A DNA stretch of 45,954 nucleotides, taken from contig CANQUG010000028.1 of the NCBI GenBank assembly GCA_947626985.1, forward strand, positions 1-45,954. The letters are read 5' to 3'. The notes below the pieces were generated by a model that had not been told where the DNA came from, did no database searches, and saw nothing but the letters and a program-made list of their open reading frames with translations. Within the stretch, counting starts at the first letter, position 1. Each line of letters starts with the position of its first letter. The position numbers and the translations under genes were made by a program. Shown here piece after piece: positions 1 through 7,727 of the stretch. This stretch comes from an uncultured Lachnospiraceae bacterium (GTDB taxonomy: Bacteria > Bacillota > Clostridia > Lachnospirales > Lachnospiraceae).

Positions 1-80
1 TTTTGTATAAATACATCATCCGTCCAGAGATTCTGCGCTTCTCCCGGCTGATTTTCTGAAGCCTTTTCGCCGTATTTTCA

Positions 81-230
81 TTTTTGCATCCGCAGTGTAT
101 GGAATTCCAGCAATTCCGATAGGGTTCTCAGACTGTCACGAATTTTATTTTTGCATTCGCAGCGTATGGAATTCCAGCAATTCCGATAGGATTCTCAGAC
201 TGTCCGAATTTTATTTTTGCATCCGCAGAA
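81..230. repeat. Tandem 66-67 bp repeat, about 2.2 copies
   Basis: Copies begin at 81, 148 and 214, each with TTTTTGCATCCGCAG or a one-base variant. The first two carry the same GGAATTCCAGCAATTCCGAT core and a TTCTCAGACTGTC tail; the third is cut off after its first 15 or so bases. The repeat lies just past the stop codon of the leftward TauE/SafE gene, in its 3' flank. No open frame of note crosses it. No function is visible; it is one of several intergenic tandem repeats in this window. Confidence 0.85.
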
Positions 231-250
231 TATGGGATGTTTCCGGAAAT

Positions 251-1018
251 TCATGCAAGCTGCTCTGTCAGTATCTTCAGGAACAGAAGTGCCAGAACAA
301 AAAGAATTACAGGCTTTGTGATGCGGCTTCCATTTTTCATTGCCAGGGAAGAGCCGAGATAACTGCCTGCCATATTGCAGAGCGCCGCGGCCAGTCCCAG
401 AGTGAAAACCACCTGTCCGTTAAAGAAAAAGACGGCCAGTGAGGTGAGATTGGTAGTCAGGTTGATCACCTTGGCCTGGGCATTGGCATGGCGGATATTC
501 ATCCGGGCAAACGCGGTGAAGGCGATGATGAGAAAGGTTCCCGTGCCTGGTCCGTAAAATCCGTCATAGATTCCGATGAGAAAGGCGGCGGTCACTGCTG
601 TGAGAAAAGTCCGTTTTCCGAAGGTTTCCTCCGCCTCGGAATGATCCTGAAACAGATGACGGTTCAGCACGATGAACGCGGTGACAGGAAGCAGGACAAA
701 CAGCAGGGAGCGCATGACGGATTCGTCCATGCGCAGCGACAGATTGGCGCCGATGGAGGATCCGAGGACAGCAGCTGCAACAGAAGGAACCGCCAGCCGG
801 AAATTTACCAGCTTATTCAGAATGAAACGGGCAGTGGCCAGGGTGGTGCCGCAACTGGAGGAAAGCTTGTTGGTGGCGATCGCCTGATGGGCGGGCAGCC
901 CGGCCAGAAGATAGGCAGGCAGGGAGATCAGTCCGCCTCCGCCTCCGATGGCGTCCACAAATCCCGCGAGAAAGAGCAGGGGGCATACGATCAGAAAAGC
1001 CTTTGGTGTTAAGTTCAT
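251..1018 (-). CDS. TauE/SafE family sulfite/organosulfonate-type permease
   Basis: This 255-residue integral membrane protein belongs to the TauE/SafE (formerly DUF81) family, whose members are thought to export sulfite, sulfoacetate or related organic anions. The N-terminal segment AGFVDAIGGGGGLISLPAYL (about residues 18-37) is the family's glycine-rich signature. A second half repeats the pattern around GIYDGFYGPGTGTFLIIAF (about 149-167), matching the two-repeat fold. About eight hydrophobic segments can be read. The ATG at 1018 is preceded on the minus strand by an AAAGGA ribosome site and a consensus promoter. It is transcribed alone. The substrate cannot be told from sequence and no sulfur-metabolism gene is adjacent. 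Family assignment is firm, substrate is not. Confidence 0.93.
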   Translation of the reverse strand: MNLTPKAFLIVCPLLFLAGFVDAIGGGGGLISLPAYLLAGLPAHQAIATNKLSSSCGTTLATARFILNKLVNFRLAVPSVAAAVLGSSIGANLSLRMDESVMRSLLFVLLPVTAFIVLNRHLFQDHSEAEETFGKRTFLTAVTAAFLIGIYDGFYGPGTGTFLIIAFTAFARMNIRHANAQAKVINLTTNLTSLAVFFFNGQVVFTLGLAAALCNMAGSYLGSSLAMKNGSRITKPVILFVLALLFLKILTEQLA

Positions 1019-1051
1019 AACAGAATCATCCTTTCCAAAATAACCTTACCC

Positions 1052-1080
1052 AATATAATTCTGGGAGGCCTGTTTGTCAA
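1052..1080 (-). promoter_or_regulatory. Promoter of the TauE/SafE gene
   Basis: On the minus strand TTGACA (1075-1080) and TATATT (1052-1057) are separated by exactly 17 bases, a near-consensus sigma-A promoter about 35 bases from the start codon. The -35 box sits inside the first unit of the neighbouring 28-bp repeat. Confidence 0.75.
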
Positions 1081-1190
1081 GAAGGAATGACAGAACTGCA
1101 CTATGTCAAGAATGAGTAATATAACTGTATTCTTCAGAAGGAATGATATAACTGTACTGTTCAGAAGAAGTGACAGGACTGTGCTGTATC
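1079..1190. repeat. Degenerate 28-bp tandem repeat, four copies
   Basis: Units start at about 1079, 1108, 1136 and 1163 and follow the pattern AAGAAGGAATGAYATAACTG plus CACTATTC-like ends. The copies differ at several positions. They fill the gap between the divergent TauE/SafE and esterase genes. No function is evident. Confidence 0.7.
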
Positions 1191-1222
1191 CGCTACAGGG
1201 ATGGAAAGGCTTATGGGTCTGC

Positions 1223-1311
1223 TTTCAATGTGCGCAATATGGGAAGGTTTATGAGACAGTTTTCAATGTGCGCAGTATGGGAAAGTTTATGAGGCTGCTT
1301 TCAATGTGCGC
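1223..1311. repeat. 38-bp tandem repeat, about 2.4 copies
   Basis: TTTCAATGTGCGCARTATGG recurs at 1223, 1261 and 1299 with a 38-base period, and GGAAAGTTTATGAG follows the first two. The repeat is better preserved than the neighbouring 28-bp array. A TATAAT-like -10 box (1356-1361) lies just downstream and may serve the esterase gene, but no good -35 box accompanies it. Confidence 0.75.
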
Positions 1312-1480
1312 AGTCCGGTTTGAAAAACATGGTAGAGGATTTCTGCACAATGTTTTATAATATTCAAAGCAGAAAAATGCAGCAAAACGGAAGCGCTGCT
1401 CTCATGCCGCAGGTTTCAGGAGGAAGCTGAGAGCCGGGCTGTCACAGGAAAAAGGAGAGAATGTTAAAGGAGAGAATGTC

Positions 1481-2392
1481 ATGGAAGTAAAAGAATGGAC
1501 TTATGAGGAAATCCCGGAATTTACCGAGGAAGTGGAGGGCGCAAAGCTCCTCCTCACCACCGGGGACGAGATGGGTGTGCGGTATCTTCACGATGTGGAG
1601 TACGCTGAGATGGACGGAGTAAAGCTTCGCCTGCAGATTCTTCAGCCCTTCACACGCAATCAGCAGGAGATGGTTTGCCCCTGCGTGGTATATGTACAGG
1701 GCTCCGCCTGGTTTCAGCAGTATGTGTACGGCGACGTGGGAAGCGCGGCCAGACTGGCACAGAGGGGTTATGTGGTAGCCATCGTAGAGTACCGTCATTC
1801 TGAGATCGCGTCCTTCCCGGCCCAGATCATGGACGCCAGGAACGCGGTACGCTTTATGCGCGCACATGCCGAAGAATATCATGTTGATCCGGAAAACATT
1901 GTGATCGCGGGAAATTCCTCCGGCGGTCATACGGCCATGTTTGCCGGTATGATCCACGATGACGAGGAGAACAATCTGTATCCGGGTGTCACTGCGGAGG
2001 TGAAGGGTATCGTCAATTACTACGGAAGCTGCAGCGTGATGAATGAGGATTCCAATCCCACCACGGTCCTGCACTGCCAGCCGGACAGCCCGGAGGGAAT
2101 GGTGATGGGCCATGTGGATTTGAGAGACAGGCCGGATCTGAAGCGGAAGCTCTCTGTGGAATGCAACATCACGGAGGAGACGGTGATTCCGCCGGTGCTG
2201 ATTTTCCATGGAACGAAGGACCGGATCGTCAACTGCGAAGGCAGCGTGATTCTTTATCGTCAGCTGAAAAAATGCGGTAAGGATGTCCAGCTTTATCTGG
2301 TAAAAGGCGCGGACCACGGCGGGGCGGAATTCTGGACGGAACAGGTGCTGGATATTGTGGACGGATTTTTAAAATCCTGTTTTAAAAAATAA
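1481..2392 (+). CDS. Alpha/beta-hydrolase esterase (BD-FAE / hormone-sensitive-lipase-like)
   Basis: This is a 303-residue cytosolic serine hydrolase of the alpha/beta fold. The oxyanion-hole region appears as VVYVQGSAW (about residue 75) where the family has HGGxW. The nucleophile elbow is GNSSGG (about 145). The acid is in FHGTKDRIV (about 248) and the histidine in KGADHGG (about 279), so a full Ser-Asp-His triad can be read. Such enzymes cleave acyl or acetyl esters, often from plant polysaccharides or drugs. The ATG at 1481 follows two near-identical AAAGGAGAGAATGT ribosome-site copies in tandem; the second has correct spacing. No signal peptide is seen. The small ORF that follows overlaps the stop by one base. 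Confidence 0.9.
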   Translation: MEVKEWTYEEIPEFTEEVEGAKLLLTTGDEMGVRYLHDVEYAEMDGVKLRLQILQPFTRNQQEMVCPCVVYVQGSAWFQQYVYGDVGSAARLAQRGYVVAIVEYRHSEIASFPAQIMDARNAVRFMRAHAEEYHVDPENIVIAGNSSGGHTAMFAGMIHDDEENNLYPGVTAEVKGIVNYYGSCSVMNEDSNPTTVLHCQPDSPEGMVMGHVDLRDRPDLKRKLSVECNITEETVIPPVLIFHGTKDRIVNCEGSVILYRQLKKCGKDVQLYLVKGADHGGAEFWTEQVLDIVDGFLKSCFKK

Positions 2393-2559
2393 TGCTGGAA
2401 TCCAGGCTGGAGGGACAGCTGCGGAAGCTTCTGTTTCAGTCCGTTATGCTCCGGGAACAGGTGCGGAAGGACCGGGAAAGCCTGACCGGCCTGGCGCAGA
2501 CTGGTCCGCAGGAGTATTGCGGAACGGCTGAGGAAAACGGAAGAATTATAAAACCATAG
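2392..2559 (+). CDS. Possible translationally coupled 55-residue protein
   Basis: The A of the esterase TAA stop is also the A of an ATG (TAATG). That frame stays open for 55 codons and ends at TAG 2557-2559. The N-terminal 30 residues are charged and helix-like (for example LEGQLRKLLFQSVMLREQV). No family is recognised. The one-base overlap and a terminator downstream make it a plausible second cistron, but composition alone could give an ORF of this length. Confidence 0.35.
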   Translation: MLESRLEGQLRKLLFQSVMLREQVRKDRESLTGLAQTGPQEYCGTAEENGRIIKP

Positions 2560-2595
2560 AGAGGAGGTATCATAAAATCATAGAGAGGACATCCT

Positions 2596-2635
2596 GCGCT
2601 CCCTGCTGTTTTTCGGACAGCAGGGGGCGCTTTTT
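2596..2635 (+). terminator. Rho-independent terminator after the esterase unit
   Basis: GCGCTCCCTGCTG (2596-2608) pairs with CAGCAGGGGGCGC (2618-2630) with one G-U pair, followed at once by TTTTT. It closes the esterase transcript. Confidence 0.85.
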
Positions 2636-2970
2636 GGCGTTTGGACAGCCGGCAGCGGGAGGAATTTCCCGGCCGGCTGTCCTTATATTCTGGAGCGGCA
2701 CTCCATGTGCCTTATGAAGACGCTGACGTAAAAATAGACTGAAATAAGTCCATAAATTCTTTGACATGAGACAGAAACAAGATATGATAAGCGTAAACCA
2801 TACAGGACGGAGAGGAACCTGCATCTGGATACGGAACAGAATCATTCTGGAGTACAGAAAAGGTTGATTTTACGGGAAAAGTAATAACAGAAAAAGAACT
2901 AAATGGGCTGGAAACAACACTGTGTTCTGCCTGTCGCGAAAAACGGATGTTAAGTTCCGGCGGGGGCTGC
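2636..2970. other. Gene-poor gap with a second hairpin
   Basis: A second inverted repeat, GGACAGCCGGC (2643-2653) with GCCGGCTGTCC (2672-2682), follows the terminator but lacks a T-run. A promoter-like site lies at 2761-2788. An open frame without a start codon runs through about 2800-2990 into the end of the XRE gene on the opposite strand. Nothing here can be assigned as a gene. Confidence 0.5.
2761..2788 (+). promoter_or_regulatory. Promoter-like sequence with no obvious gene
   Basis: TTGACA (2761-2766) and TATGAT (2783-2788) are spaced by 16 bases. The only downstream content before the convergent XRE stop is about 180 bases without a start codon in a long frame. It could drive a small RNA antisense to the XRE gene. 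Confidence 0.45.
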
Positions 2971-3222
2971 TTATTTCTCAGAGCCGTCCACTAATTCTTC
3001 ATAGGTTACATTGAAAATCTGAACGAGCGCCTGCAGTTCGATATCCGTCACATATCTTTTGTTGGTCTCGATTCTTGTAATGACGTTCTTGTCCATATCG
3101 TAGCCCTTAAGCTGCAGCTTGCTGGCCAGATCCCGCTGGGAAAGATGATTCTTTTTCCTCAGTTCGGTGAGATTTTTGCCGATCAGATTTTTATCTCCGG
3201 TGCTGGTGCATGGTTTTGGCAT
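2971..3222 (-). CDS. XRE-family helix-turn-helix regulator
   Basis: This small 83-residue protein is little more than one HTH_3/Cro-C1 DNA-binding domain. The domain covers about residues 13-78: IGKNLTELRKKNHLSQRDLA holds helix 1 and the turn, NVITRIETNKRYVTD the recognition helix, and LVQIFNVTYEELV the last helix. There is no ligand or dimerisation domain. It is divergent from the 139-residue unknown gene, with about 110 bases between the starts carrying a palindromic ATTATAAT -10 element readable from both strands. That arrangement suits an autoregulator that also controls its neighbour. The start at 3222 follows a GAGGTGG ribosome site. The DNA target is unknown. Confidence 0.88.
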   Translation of the reverse strand: MPKPCTSTGDKNLIGKNLTELRKKNHLSQRDLASKLQLKGYDMDKNVITRIETNKRYVTDIELQALVQIFNVTYEELVDGSEK

Positions 3223-3246
3223 AAGACCACCTCTTTAGTAGAAAAT

Positions 3247-3275
3247 TTGTGTTTTTCAGTCTAATGCATTATAAT
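3247..3275 (+). promoter_or_regulatory. Divergent promoter between XRE regulator and unknown gene
   Basis: TTGTGT (3247-3252), a 17-base spacer and TATAAT (3270-3275) form a plausible promoter for the rightward gene. ATTATAAT at 3268-3275 is its own reverse complement, so it could also serve the leftward XRE gene. Confidence 0.55.
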
Positions 3276-3331
3276 CAGGTCATAGGTTGTGAAAGTGAGA
3301 CAAACCATCAAATAATTTAGGAGAGTTTAAC

Positions 3332-3751
3332 ATGAAACGAGAAGATATTGAATTGTACGCGTTTTTGTTTTTCTGCGGCGCCGAAGAACGAGACCTGATT
3401 TTGGGGAAGAAACCCGTGACGTATAAGGACTTTTGCCGCCTCCTCTTTCTGGCGGATTTTTTAGGATTGCACAATTTTTTCCAAAAAATATGGGACATGT
3501 TTGGAGAAGATTTTTATGATTCCACGGAAAAAATGGAGCGGTTCCTTATCAGGGAGGGGAAGGAGGGAGGTATGAGGGACGCTGTTGAGGACCTGATCTC
3601 CGATACCATGGCGGAGCAGGAGCAGTGGCTCCTGGATTTCTGCTGCAGGACCCAGAGCTGGAAGAGAAGACGGCTGCAGAAAATCGTGAGAGATATCTGT
3701 GAGGAAAAGGGTCTTCTCATGGAGTCCATTAACGGGGACAAATTCTCCTGA
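3332..3751 (+). CDS. Unknown 139-residue protein divergent from XRE gene
   Basis: No family is recognised. The protein appears soluble and helical, with aromatic-rich stretches (ELYAFLFFCG, near residues 7-16; FCRLLFLADFLGLHNFFQKIW, about 34-54) and a basic segment, SWKRRRLQKIVRDI, near 108-121. No signal peptide or long membrane segment is clear. TTAGGAG stands six bases before the ATG at 3332, a good ribosome site. Its position opposite a minimal XRE regulator suggests it is that regulator's main target. This resembles a toxin-antitoxin or phage-remnant layout, but nothing in the sequence proves a toxin. Confidence 0.7.
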   Translation: MKREDIELYAFLFFCGAEERDLILGKKPVTYKDFCRLLFLADFLGLHNFFQKIWDMFGEDFYDSTEKMERFLIREGKEGGMRDAVEDLISDTMAEQEQWLLDFCCRTQSWKRRRLQKIVRDICEEKGLLMESINGDKFS

Positions 3752-3803
3752 GCCGTATCAGGCCGGATTTTTTGCCGGGGTGCTCAGAGGTGTCAGAGAT
3801 GTC

Positions 3804-3880
3804 CAGCAGGCTGAATTTCAGAGTAAATGCGGCGTCAGAGGCGTTCAGCAGGTTGAATTTCTGAGTAAATGCGCAGTGTC
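3804..3880. repeat. 42-bp tandem repeat, nearly two copies
   Basis: CAGCAGG(C/T)TGAATTTC is followed by GAGTAAATGCG at 3804 and again at 3846, a 42-base period. A further weak echo, CAGCAGCTCG, occurs at about 3894. The repeat lies between the unknown gene and the promoter of the DUF362 gene. Confidence 0.7.
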
Positions 3881-3920
3881 CGGCGCAGCGTTCAGCAGCT
3901 CGTATTCCATGCGAAAACAA

Positions 3921-3949
3921 TTGCATTTTCAGGCTGAGTTTGCTATAAT
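3921..3949 (+). promoter_or_regulatory. Promoter of the DUF362 ferredoxin gene
   Basis: TTGCAT (3921-3926), a 17-base spacer and a perfect TATAAT (3944-3949) lie about 75 bases upstream of the start codon at 4023. Confidence 0.75.
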
Positions 3950-4022
3950 TTTCTGGCAGCTATTGACATGAAAAAATCGAATAGAACACAATTTATCATC
4001 AGGCTGAAGAAAGGAAAGGATT

Positions 4023-5144
4023 ATGGAAAAATCAAAAGTTTATTTTACCGATTTTCGCACTTCCATAGGTGTCCCGCTTACGGAAAAGCTGAGAAGGCTC
4101 TGTAAAAAGGCCGGAATCGATCAGATAGACATGGAAGGAAAATTTGTGGCCGTCAAGATGCACTTCGGAGAACTGGGAAATCTGGCCTATCTCCGTCCCA
4201 ACTATGCGAAGGTGATCGCGGATCTGGTAAAGGAAAAAGGCGGAAAGCCTTTTCTCACAGACTGCAATACCCTGTATCCGGGCAGCAGAAAGAATGCCCT
4301 GGATCATTTAAGCTGCGCTCAGGAAAACGGCTTTAACGAACTGACCACCGGCTGCCACGTGATCATCGCGGACGGCCTCAGGGGGACGGACGATGTGCTG
4401 GTTCCGGTTCCCGGCGGTGAGTACTGTACGGAGGCGTACATAGGGCGGACTGTGATGGACGCGGACGTCTTTATCTCTCTGTCCCATTTTAAGGGCCATG
4501 AGGCTACAGGCTTCGGCGGCGCTCTGAAAAATATCGGTATGGGATGCGGAAGCCGGGCAGGGAAGATGCACCAGCATAATCACGGAAAGCCCTCGGTGGA
4601 TCCCGAGGCCTGCAGGGGCTGCCGCCGCTGCGCGAAAGAGTGCGGCTCCGACGCCATCTCGTATGAGAACGGCAAGGCGGTGATCCATGAGGATATCTGC
4701 AAGGGCTGCGGAAGATGCATCGGCGCATGCGCCTTTGACGCCATATCCAACAGCAATGACAACGCTAATGAGATTCTGGGCTGCATGATCGCGGAGTACT
4801 CTCAGGCTGTCTGTCACGGAAGACCCTGCTTCCATGTGAGTCTGGTTCAGGATGTATCTCCCAACTGCGACTGCCACAGCGAAAACGATGCGCCGATCCT
4901 TCCGGACGTGGGAATGTTCGCCTCCTTTGACCCGGTCGCTCTGGATCAGGCCTGCGCGGACGCTCTGATGAAGCAGACGCCCCTGCCCAATTCCCAGCTT
5001 TCCGACAATCTGGCGAAGCCGGACTGGCATCATCATCATGATCATTTCCTGGACAGCAATCCCAATATCCGCTGGAAGGAGACTCTGGAGCACGGGGAGA
5101 AGCTGGGATTGGGAAGCAGAGAATATGAGCTGATCACTCTGTAA
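4023..5144 (+). CDS. DUF362 domain protein with two 4Fe-4S clusters
   Basis: The protein has 373 residues. The DUF362 domain spans most of it, with the motif HFGELGN near residue 48 and SLSHFKGHEATGFGGALKN near 150-170. A ferredoxin insert carries two cluster motifs, CRGCRRCAKEC (about 197-207) and CKGCGRCIGAC (about 226-236), each with the four spaced cysteines of a 4Fe-4S site. Family members are cytosolic iron-sulfur proteins of uncertain role, common in anaerobes and presumed to take part in electron transfer. AAGGAAAGGA precedes the ATG. A histidine run, HHHHDH, occurs near residue 340 and may bind metal. The gene has its own promoter and appears monocistronic. Confidence 0.92.
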   Translation: MEKSKVYFTDFRTSIGVPLTEKLRRLCKKAGIDQIDMEGKFVAVKMHFGELGNLAYLRPNYAKVIADLVKEKGGKPFLTDCNTLYPGSRKNALDHLSCAQENGFNELTTGCHVIIADGLRGTDDVLVPVPGGEYCTEAYIGRTVMDADVFISLSHFKGHEATGFGGALKNIGMGCGSRAGKMHQHNHGKPSVDPEACRGCRRCAKECGSDAISYENGKAVIHEDICKGCGRCIGACAFDAISNSNDNANEILGCMIAEYSQAVCHGRPCFHVSLVQDVSPNCDCHSENDAPILPDVGMFASFDPVALDQACADALMKQTPLPNSQLSDNLAKPDWHHHHDHFLDSNPNIRWKETLEHGEKLGLGSREYELITL

Positions 5145-5205
5145 AATGCGGATGCTTTTGCTTTGTATTTAAAATTAGAATGTTTTTACCTTTATTCAAA
5201 ATATA

Positions 5206-5234
5206 TTGACAATCAGGGAATCTTCCTTTATATT
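5206..5234 (+). promoter_or_regulatory. Promoter of the amino acid ABC transporter operon
   Basis: TTGACA (5206-5211), a 17-base spacer and TATATT (5229-5234) precede the binding-protein gene by about 55 bases. It is a strong consensus match. Confidence 0.8.
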
Positions 5235-5289
5235 AGGAAATGGAGTTTAATACTCTGCTATAGAGAATTGTTAAAGGAGGATGATTATT

Positions 5290-6180
5290 ATGAGAAAAAC
5301 GACGAAAACAGCCGCCGTATTGGGTATGGCGGCAGTAATGGCAGCGATGTCCGTAGTTCCGGTTATGGCATCGGAGAAGACATGGGTTGTGAAAACCGAC
5401 ACCGTGTTCCCGCCCTTTGAATATACGGACGAGAATGGCGATCTGGTAGGTATCGACGTGGATATCCTGGATGCGATCGCTAAGGATCAGGGATTTGAGT
5501 ACACCATCGAGAGCATCGGCTGGGATTCCGCCATCGCAGCGTGCCAGTCCGGTCAGGCGGACGCCATGATCGCAGGCGCTTCCATTACCGATGAGAGGAA
5601 AGAGAGCGGCTGGATTTTCACCGACGGTTATTATGAAGCTACCCAGTGTATGGCAGTGAAGGAAGATTCCGATATCACTGGCTTCGACGGTCTGGAAGGA
5701 CAGTCCGTAGGCGTTAAGACCGGTACCCAGAGCGCTCTGTACGCAGAGAGCCTGATGGAGGAGTACGGGTTTGAGGTCACCTATTTTGAGGATTCCGCTA
5801 CCATGTGGCAGGCAGTTCTGGGCGGCCAGTGCGCGGCATGCTTCGACGATACCCCCATTATGGCTTACTATATCGCTGAGAACGATATGGCTCTGAAGCT
5901 CCTTCCGGAGACAGAGAATGAGCCTGCCGAGTATGGTCTTGCCGTATTCTCTGAGGATAACCAGGAACTGATCGACATGTTCAACGCAGGTCTGAAGAAC
6001 ATTAAGGACAACGGCACATACGATGAGATCCTTGCCAAATATCTGGGCAGTGATGAGGAAGCAGACGCTGCAGAGGAAACTGACGCTGACGCAGCAGAAG
6101 ACGCTGAAGCAGACGCTGCCGCTGATGCGGATGCAGAAGGAGAGGCAGACGCTGCAGCTGAGGAAGCTGACGCCGAGTAA
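5290..6180 (+). CDS. Polar amino acid ABC transporter substrate-binding protein with acidic tail
   Basis: A 296-residue SBP_bac_3 periplasmic-type binding protein (GlnH/HisJ class). AAAGGAGG at 5273-5280 runs directly into an ATG at 5281, too close for initiation, so the ATG at 5290, eight to nine bases away, is the likely start. A Sec signal peptide ends near AVMAAMSVVPVMASE. It contains no cysteine, so the usual Gram-positive lipobox is absent. The ligand-binding fold begins at WVVKTDTVFPPFEY and includes GVDVDI-like and SVGVKTGTQSA segments. The last 40 or so residues (from about 254) are almost only Ala, Asp and Glu, a disordered acidic tail not typical of the family. The permease and ATPase follow. 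Confidence 0.93.
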   Translation: MRKTTKTAAVLGMAAVMAAMSVVPVMASEKTWVVKTDTVFPPFEYTDENGDLVGIDVDILDAIAKDQGFEYTIESIGWDSAIAACQSGQADAMIAGASITDERKESGWIFTDGYYEATQCMAVKEDSDITGFDGLEGQSVGVKTGTQSALYAESLMEEYGFEVTYFEDSATMWQAVLGGQCAACFDDTPIMAYYIAENDMALKLLPETENEPAEYGLAVFSEDNQELIDMFNAGLKNIKDNGTYDEILAKYLGSDEEADAAEETDADAAEDAEADAAADADAEGEADAAAEEADAE

Positions 6181-6217
6181 TGTTCCTTTGGCAGATACAT
6201 ATGATTACGAGCAAAGG

Positions 6218-6248
6218 GGCGCTGTTTATTTCACAGCGCCTCTTTTTT
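6218..6248 (+). terminator. Intra-operon terminator or attenuator
   Basis: GGCGCTGT (6218-6225) pairs perfectly with ACAGCGCC (6233-6240), followed by TCTTTTTTT. It lies between the binding-protein gene and the permease gene, 16 bases before the permease start. It should lower permease and ATPase expression relative to the binding protein. Confidence 0.85.
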
Positions 6249-6263
6249 TGAAAGGAGTTATGC

Positions 6264-6938
6264 ATGGTTAAAATTCTGACGGTTTATGGTCCGCTTCTTC
6301 TGCGCGCCATGCGGCAGACACTGCTGCTCGCCCTGTGCGGCCTGCTTTTTGCCTGTATTATCGGTATGGTGTTCGGCCTGCTCAGCGTGCTGAAGAACAG
6401 GGCATGCAATCTGATCTCCACCATTTTCGTGGATGTGATCCGCGGAGTGCCGATGATCGTTCTTGCCTATTTTATTTATTTCGGTATTCCCTATGGAGTG
6501 AATACCATTCTGGGAATCGGAGGATTTACCTTAAGCTCCCTGCAGGCCGGTACCGCCTGTCTGGCGCTGAACTGCGGCGCGTACATGGCGGAGATCATCC
6601 GCGCCGGCATCCAGTCAGTGGACAAGGGACAGATGGAAGCCGCCAGAAGCCTGGGGCTTCCCTACTGGAGAGCCATGGTGAGGGTGGTTCTGCCCCAGGC
6701 GATCCGTACCATGATTCCCAGCATTGTGAACCAGTTCATTATCACGCTGAAGGATACGTCCATTCTGTCCGTCATCGGATTTCCGGAACTGGTCAATACC
6801 GCGAAAAACGTGGTGGCGAAGACCTTCATGTCCCTGCAGACCTGGGCCATCGTCGCCGTGATGTATCTGATCGTCATCACCATTCTGTCCAGAGTGGCGA
6901 AGATCCTGGAGAGGAGGTTAAACCGTGGCCGTGAATAA
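6264..6938 (+). CDS. Polar amino acid ABC transporter permease
   Basis: A 224-residue membrane subunit of the HisM/GlnP type. Five hydrophobic segments can be read, beginning with [20 protein letters not shown]. The cytoplasmic EAA loop is [20 protein letters not shown] (about 126-145), the docking site for the ATPase. [18 protein letters not shown] (about 60-77) matches the family's RGTPLLVQLF region. GAAAGGAG lies just before the ATG at 6264. The 3' end overlaps the ATPase gene by 14 bases, so the two are translationally coupled. Only one permease gene is present, so the channel is presumably a homodimer. Confidence 0.95.
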   Translation: MVKILTVYGPLLLRAMRQTLLLALCGLLFACIIGMVFGLLSVLKNRACNLISTIFVDVIRGVPMIVLAYFIYFGIPYGVNTILGIGGFTLSSLQAGTACLALNCGAYMAEIIRAGIQSVDKGQMEAARSLGLPYWRAMVRVVLPQAIRTMIPSIVNQFIITLKDTSILSVIGFPELVNTAKNVVAKTFMSLQTWAIVAVMYLIVITILSRVAKILERRLNRGRE

Positions 6939-7671
6939 GGAAAATGTAAAAATACATGTGTCCCACCTGGTAAAATCCTTCGGGAAGCTGGAGGTCTTAA
7001 AGGACATCTCCAACGATATTTACGAGGGGGAAGTGGTGGTGGTCATCGGTCCCTCCGGATCGGGCAAATCCACGTTTCTGCGCTGCCTGAACCGCCTGGA
7101 GGATATTACCGGCGGAACGGTGGTGGTGGACGGGGTGGACATCACCCAGAAAAAGGTAAACATCAATAAATTCCGGGAGAACATCGGCATGGTGTTCCAG
7201 CACTTTAATCTATTTCCCCATATGGACGTGCTGCGGAACGTGACCCTGGCACCCGTGGACCTGAAGAAGATGACGAAGGCCGAGGCGGAAAAAAGAGGAA
7301 TGGAGCTTCTGAAACGGGTGGGTCTGGAGGAAAAGGCGAAGGTCTATCCGCCCCAGCTTTCCGGCGGACAGAAGCAGCGTGTGGCCATCGCCCGGGCCCT
7401 GGCCATGAATCCCAATATCATGCTGTTTGATGAGCCCACCTCCGCGCTGGACCCGGAAATGGTGGGGGAGGTTCTCCAGGTTATGAAGGAGCTTGCCGCC
7501 GACGGAATGACCATGGTGGTGGTGACCCACGAGATCGGCTTTGCCCGGGAGGTGGCCAGCAGAGTGATCTTTATGGACGGAGGCTACATTGTGGAGGAGG
7601 GAACGCCGGAGGAGATATTTAATCATCCCAAAGAGCCCAGAACCATTGACTTTTTGAACAAAGTATTATAA
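6925..7671 (+). CDS. Polar amino acid ABC transporter ATPase (GlnQ type)
   Basis: A 248-residue cytosolic ATPase that powers the transporter. The Walker A motif is GPSGSGKST (about residue 42), the Q-loop is in [13 protein letters not shown], the ABC signature is [15 protein letters not shown] (about 145-159), Walker B is [14 protein letters not shown] (about 168-181), and the switch histidine is in [10 protein letters not shown]. Translation starts at GTG 6925 inside the permease gene, with GAGGAGG six to eight bases upstream; a second in-frame GTG at 6931 is possible. The HFNLFPHM segment is typical of glutamine, histidine and arginine transporters. Which amino acid is carried cannot be told. 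Confidence 0.96.
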   Translation: MAVNKENVKIHVSHLVKSFGKLEVLKDISNDIYEGEVVVVIGPSGSGKSTFLRCLNRLEDITGGTVVVDGVDITQKKVNINKFRENIGMVFQHFNLFPHMDVLRNVTLAPVDLKKMTKAEAEKRGMELLKRVGLEEKAKVYPPQLSGGQKQRVAIARALAMNPNIMLFDEPTSALDPEMVGEVLQVMKELAADGMTMVVVTHEIGFAREVASRVIFMDGGYIVEEGTPEEIFNHPKEPRTIDFLNKVL

Positions 7672-7727
7672 AGTTCTCTGTATCGGTACAGCAAAATGAC
7701 GAAAAAGTACGTGACAGGGAGGTTTTT

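Noticed and set aside
2800..2990. Open frame with a CSAC motif on the plus strand
   Set aside because: No start codon in frame and it runs into the end of the XRE gene; may be a remnant but cannot be supported.
5281..6180. Start of the binding protein at ATG 5281
   Set aside because: This ATG directly abuts the AAAGGAGG ribosome site; ATG 5290 has the proper spacing.
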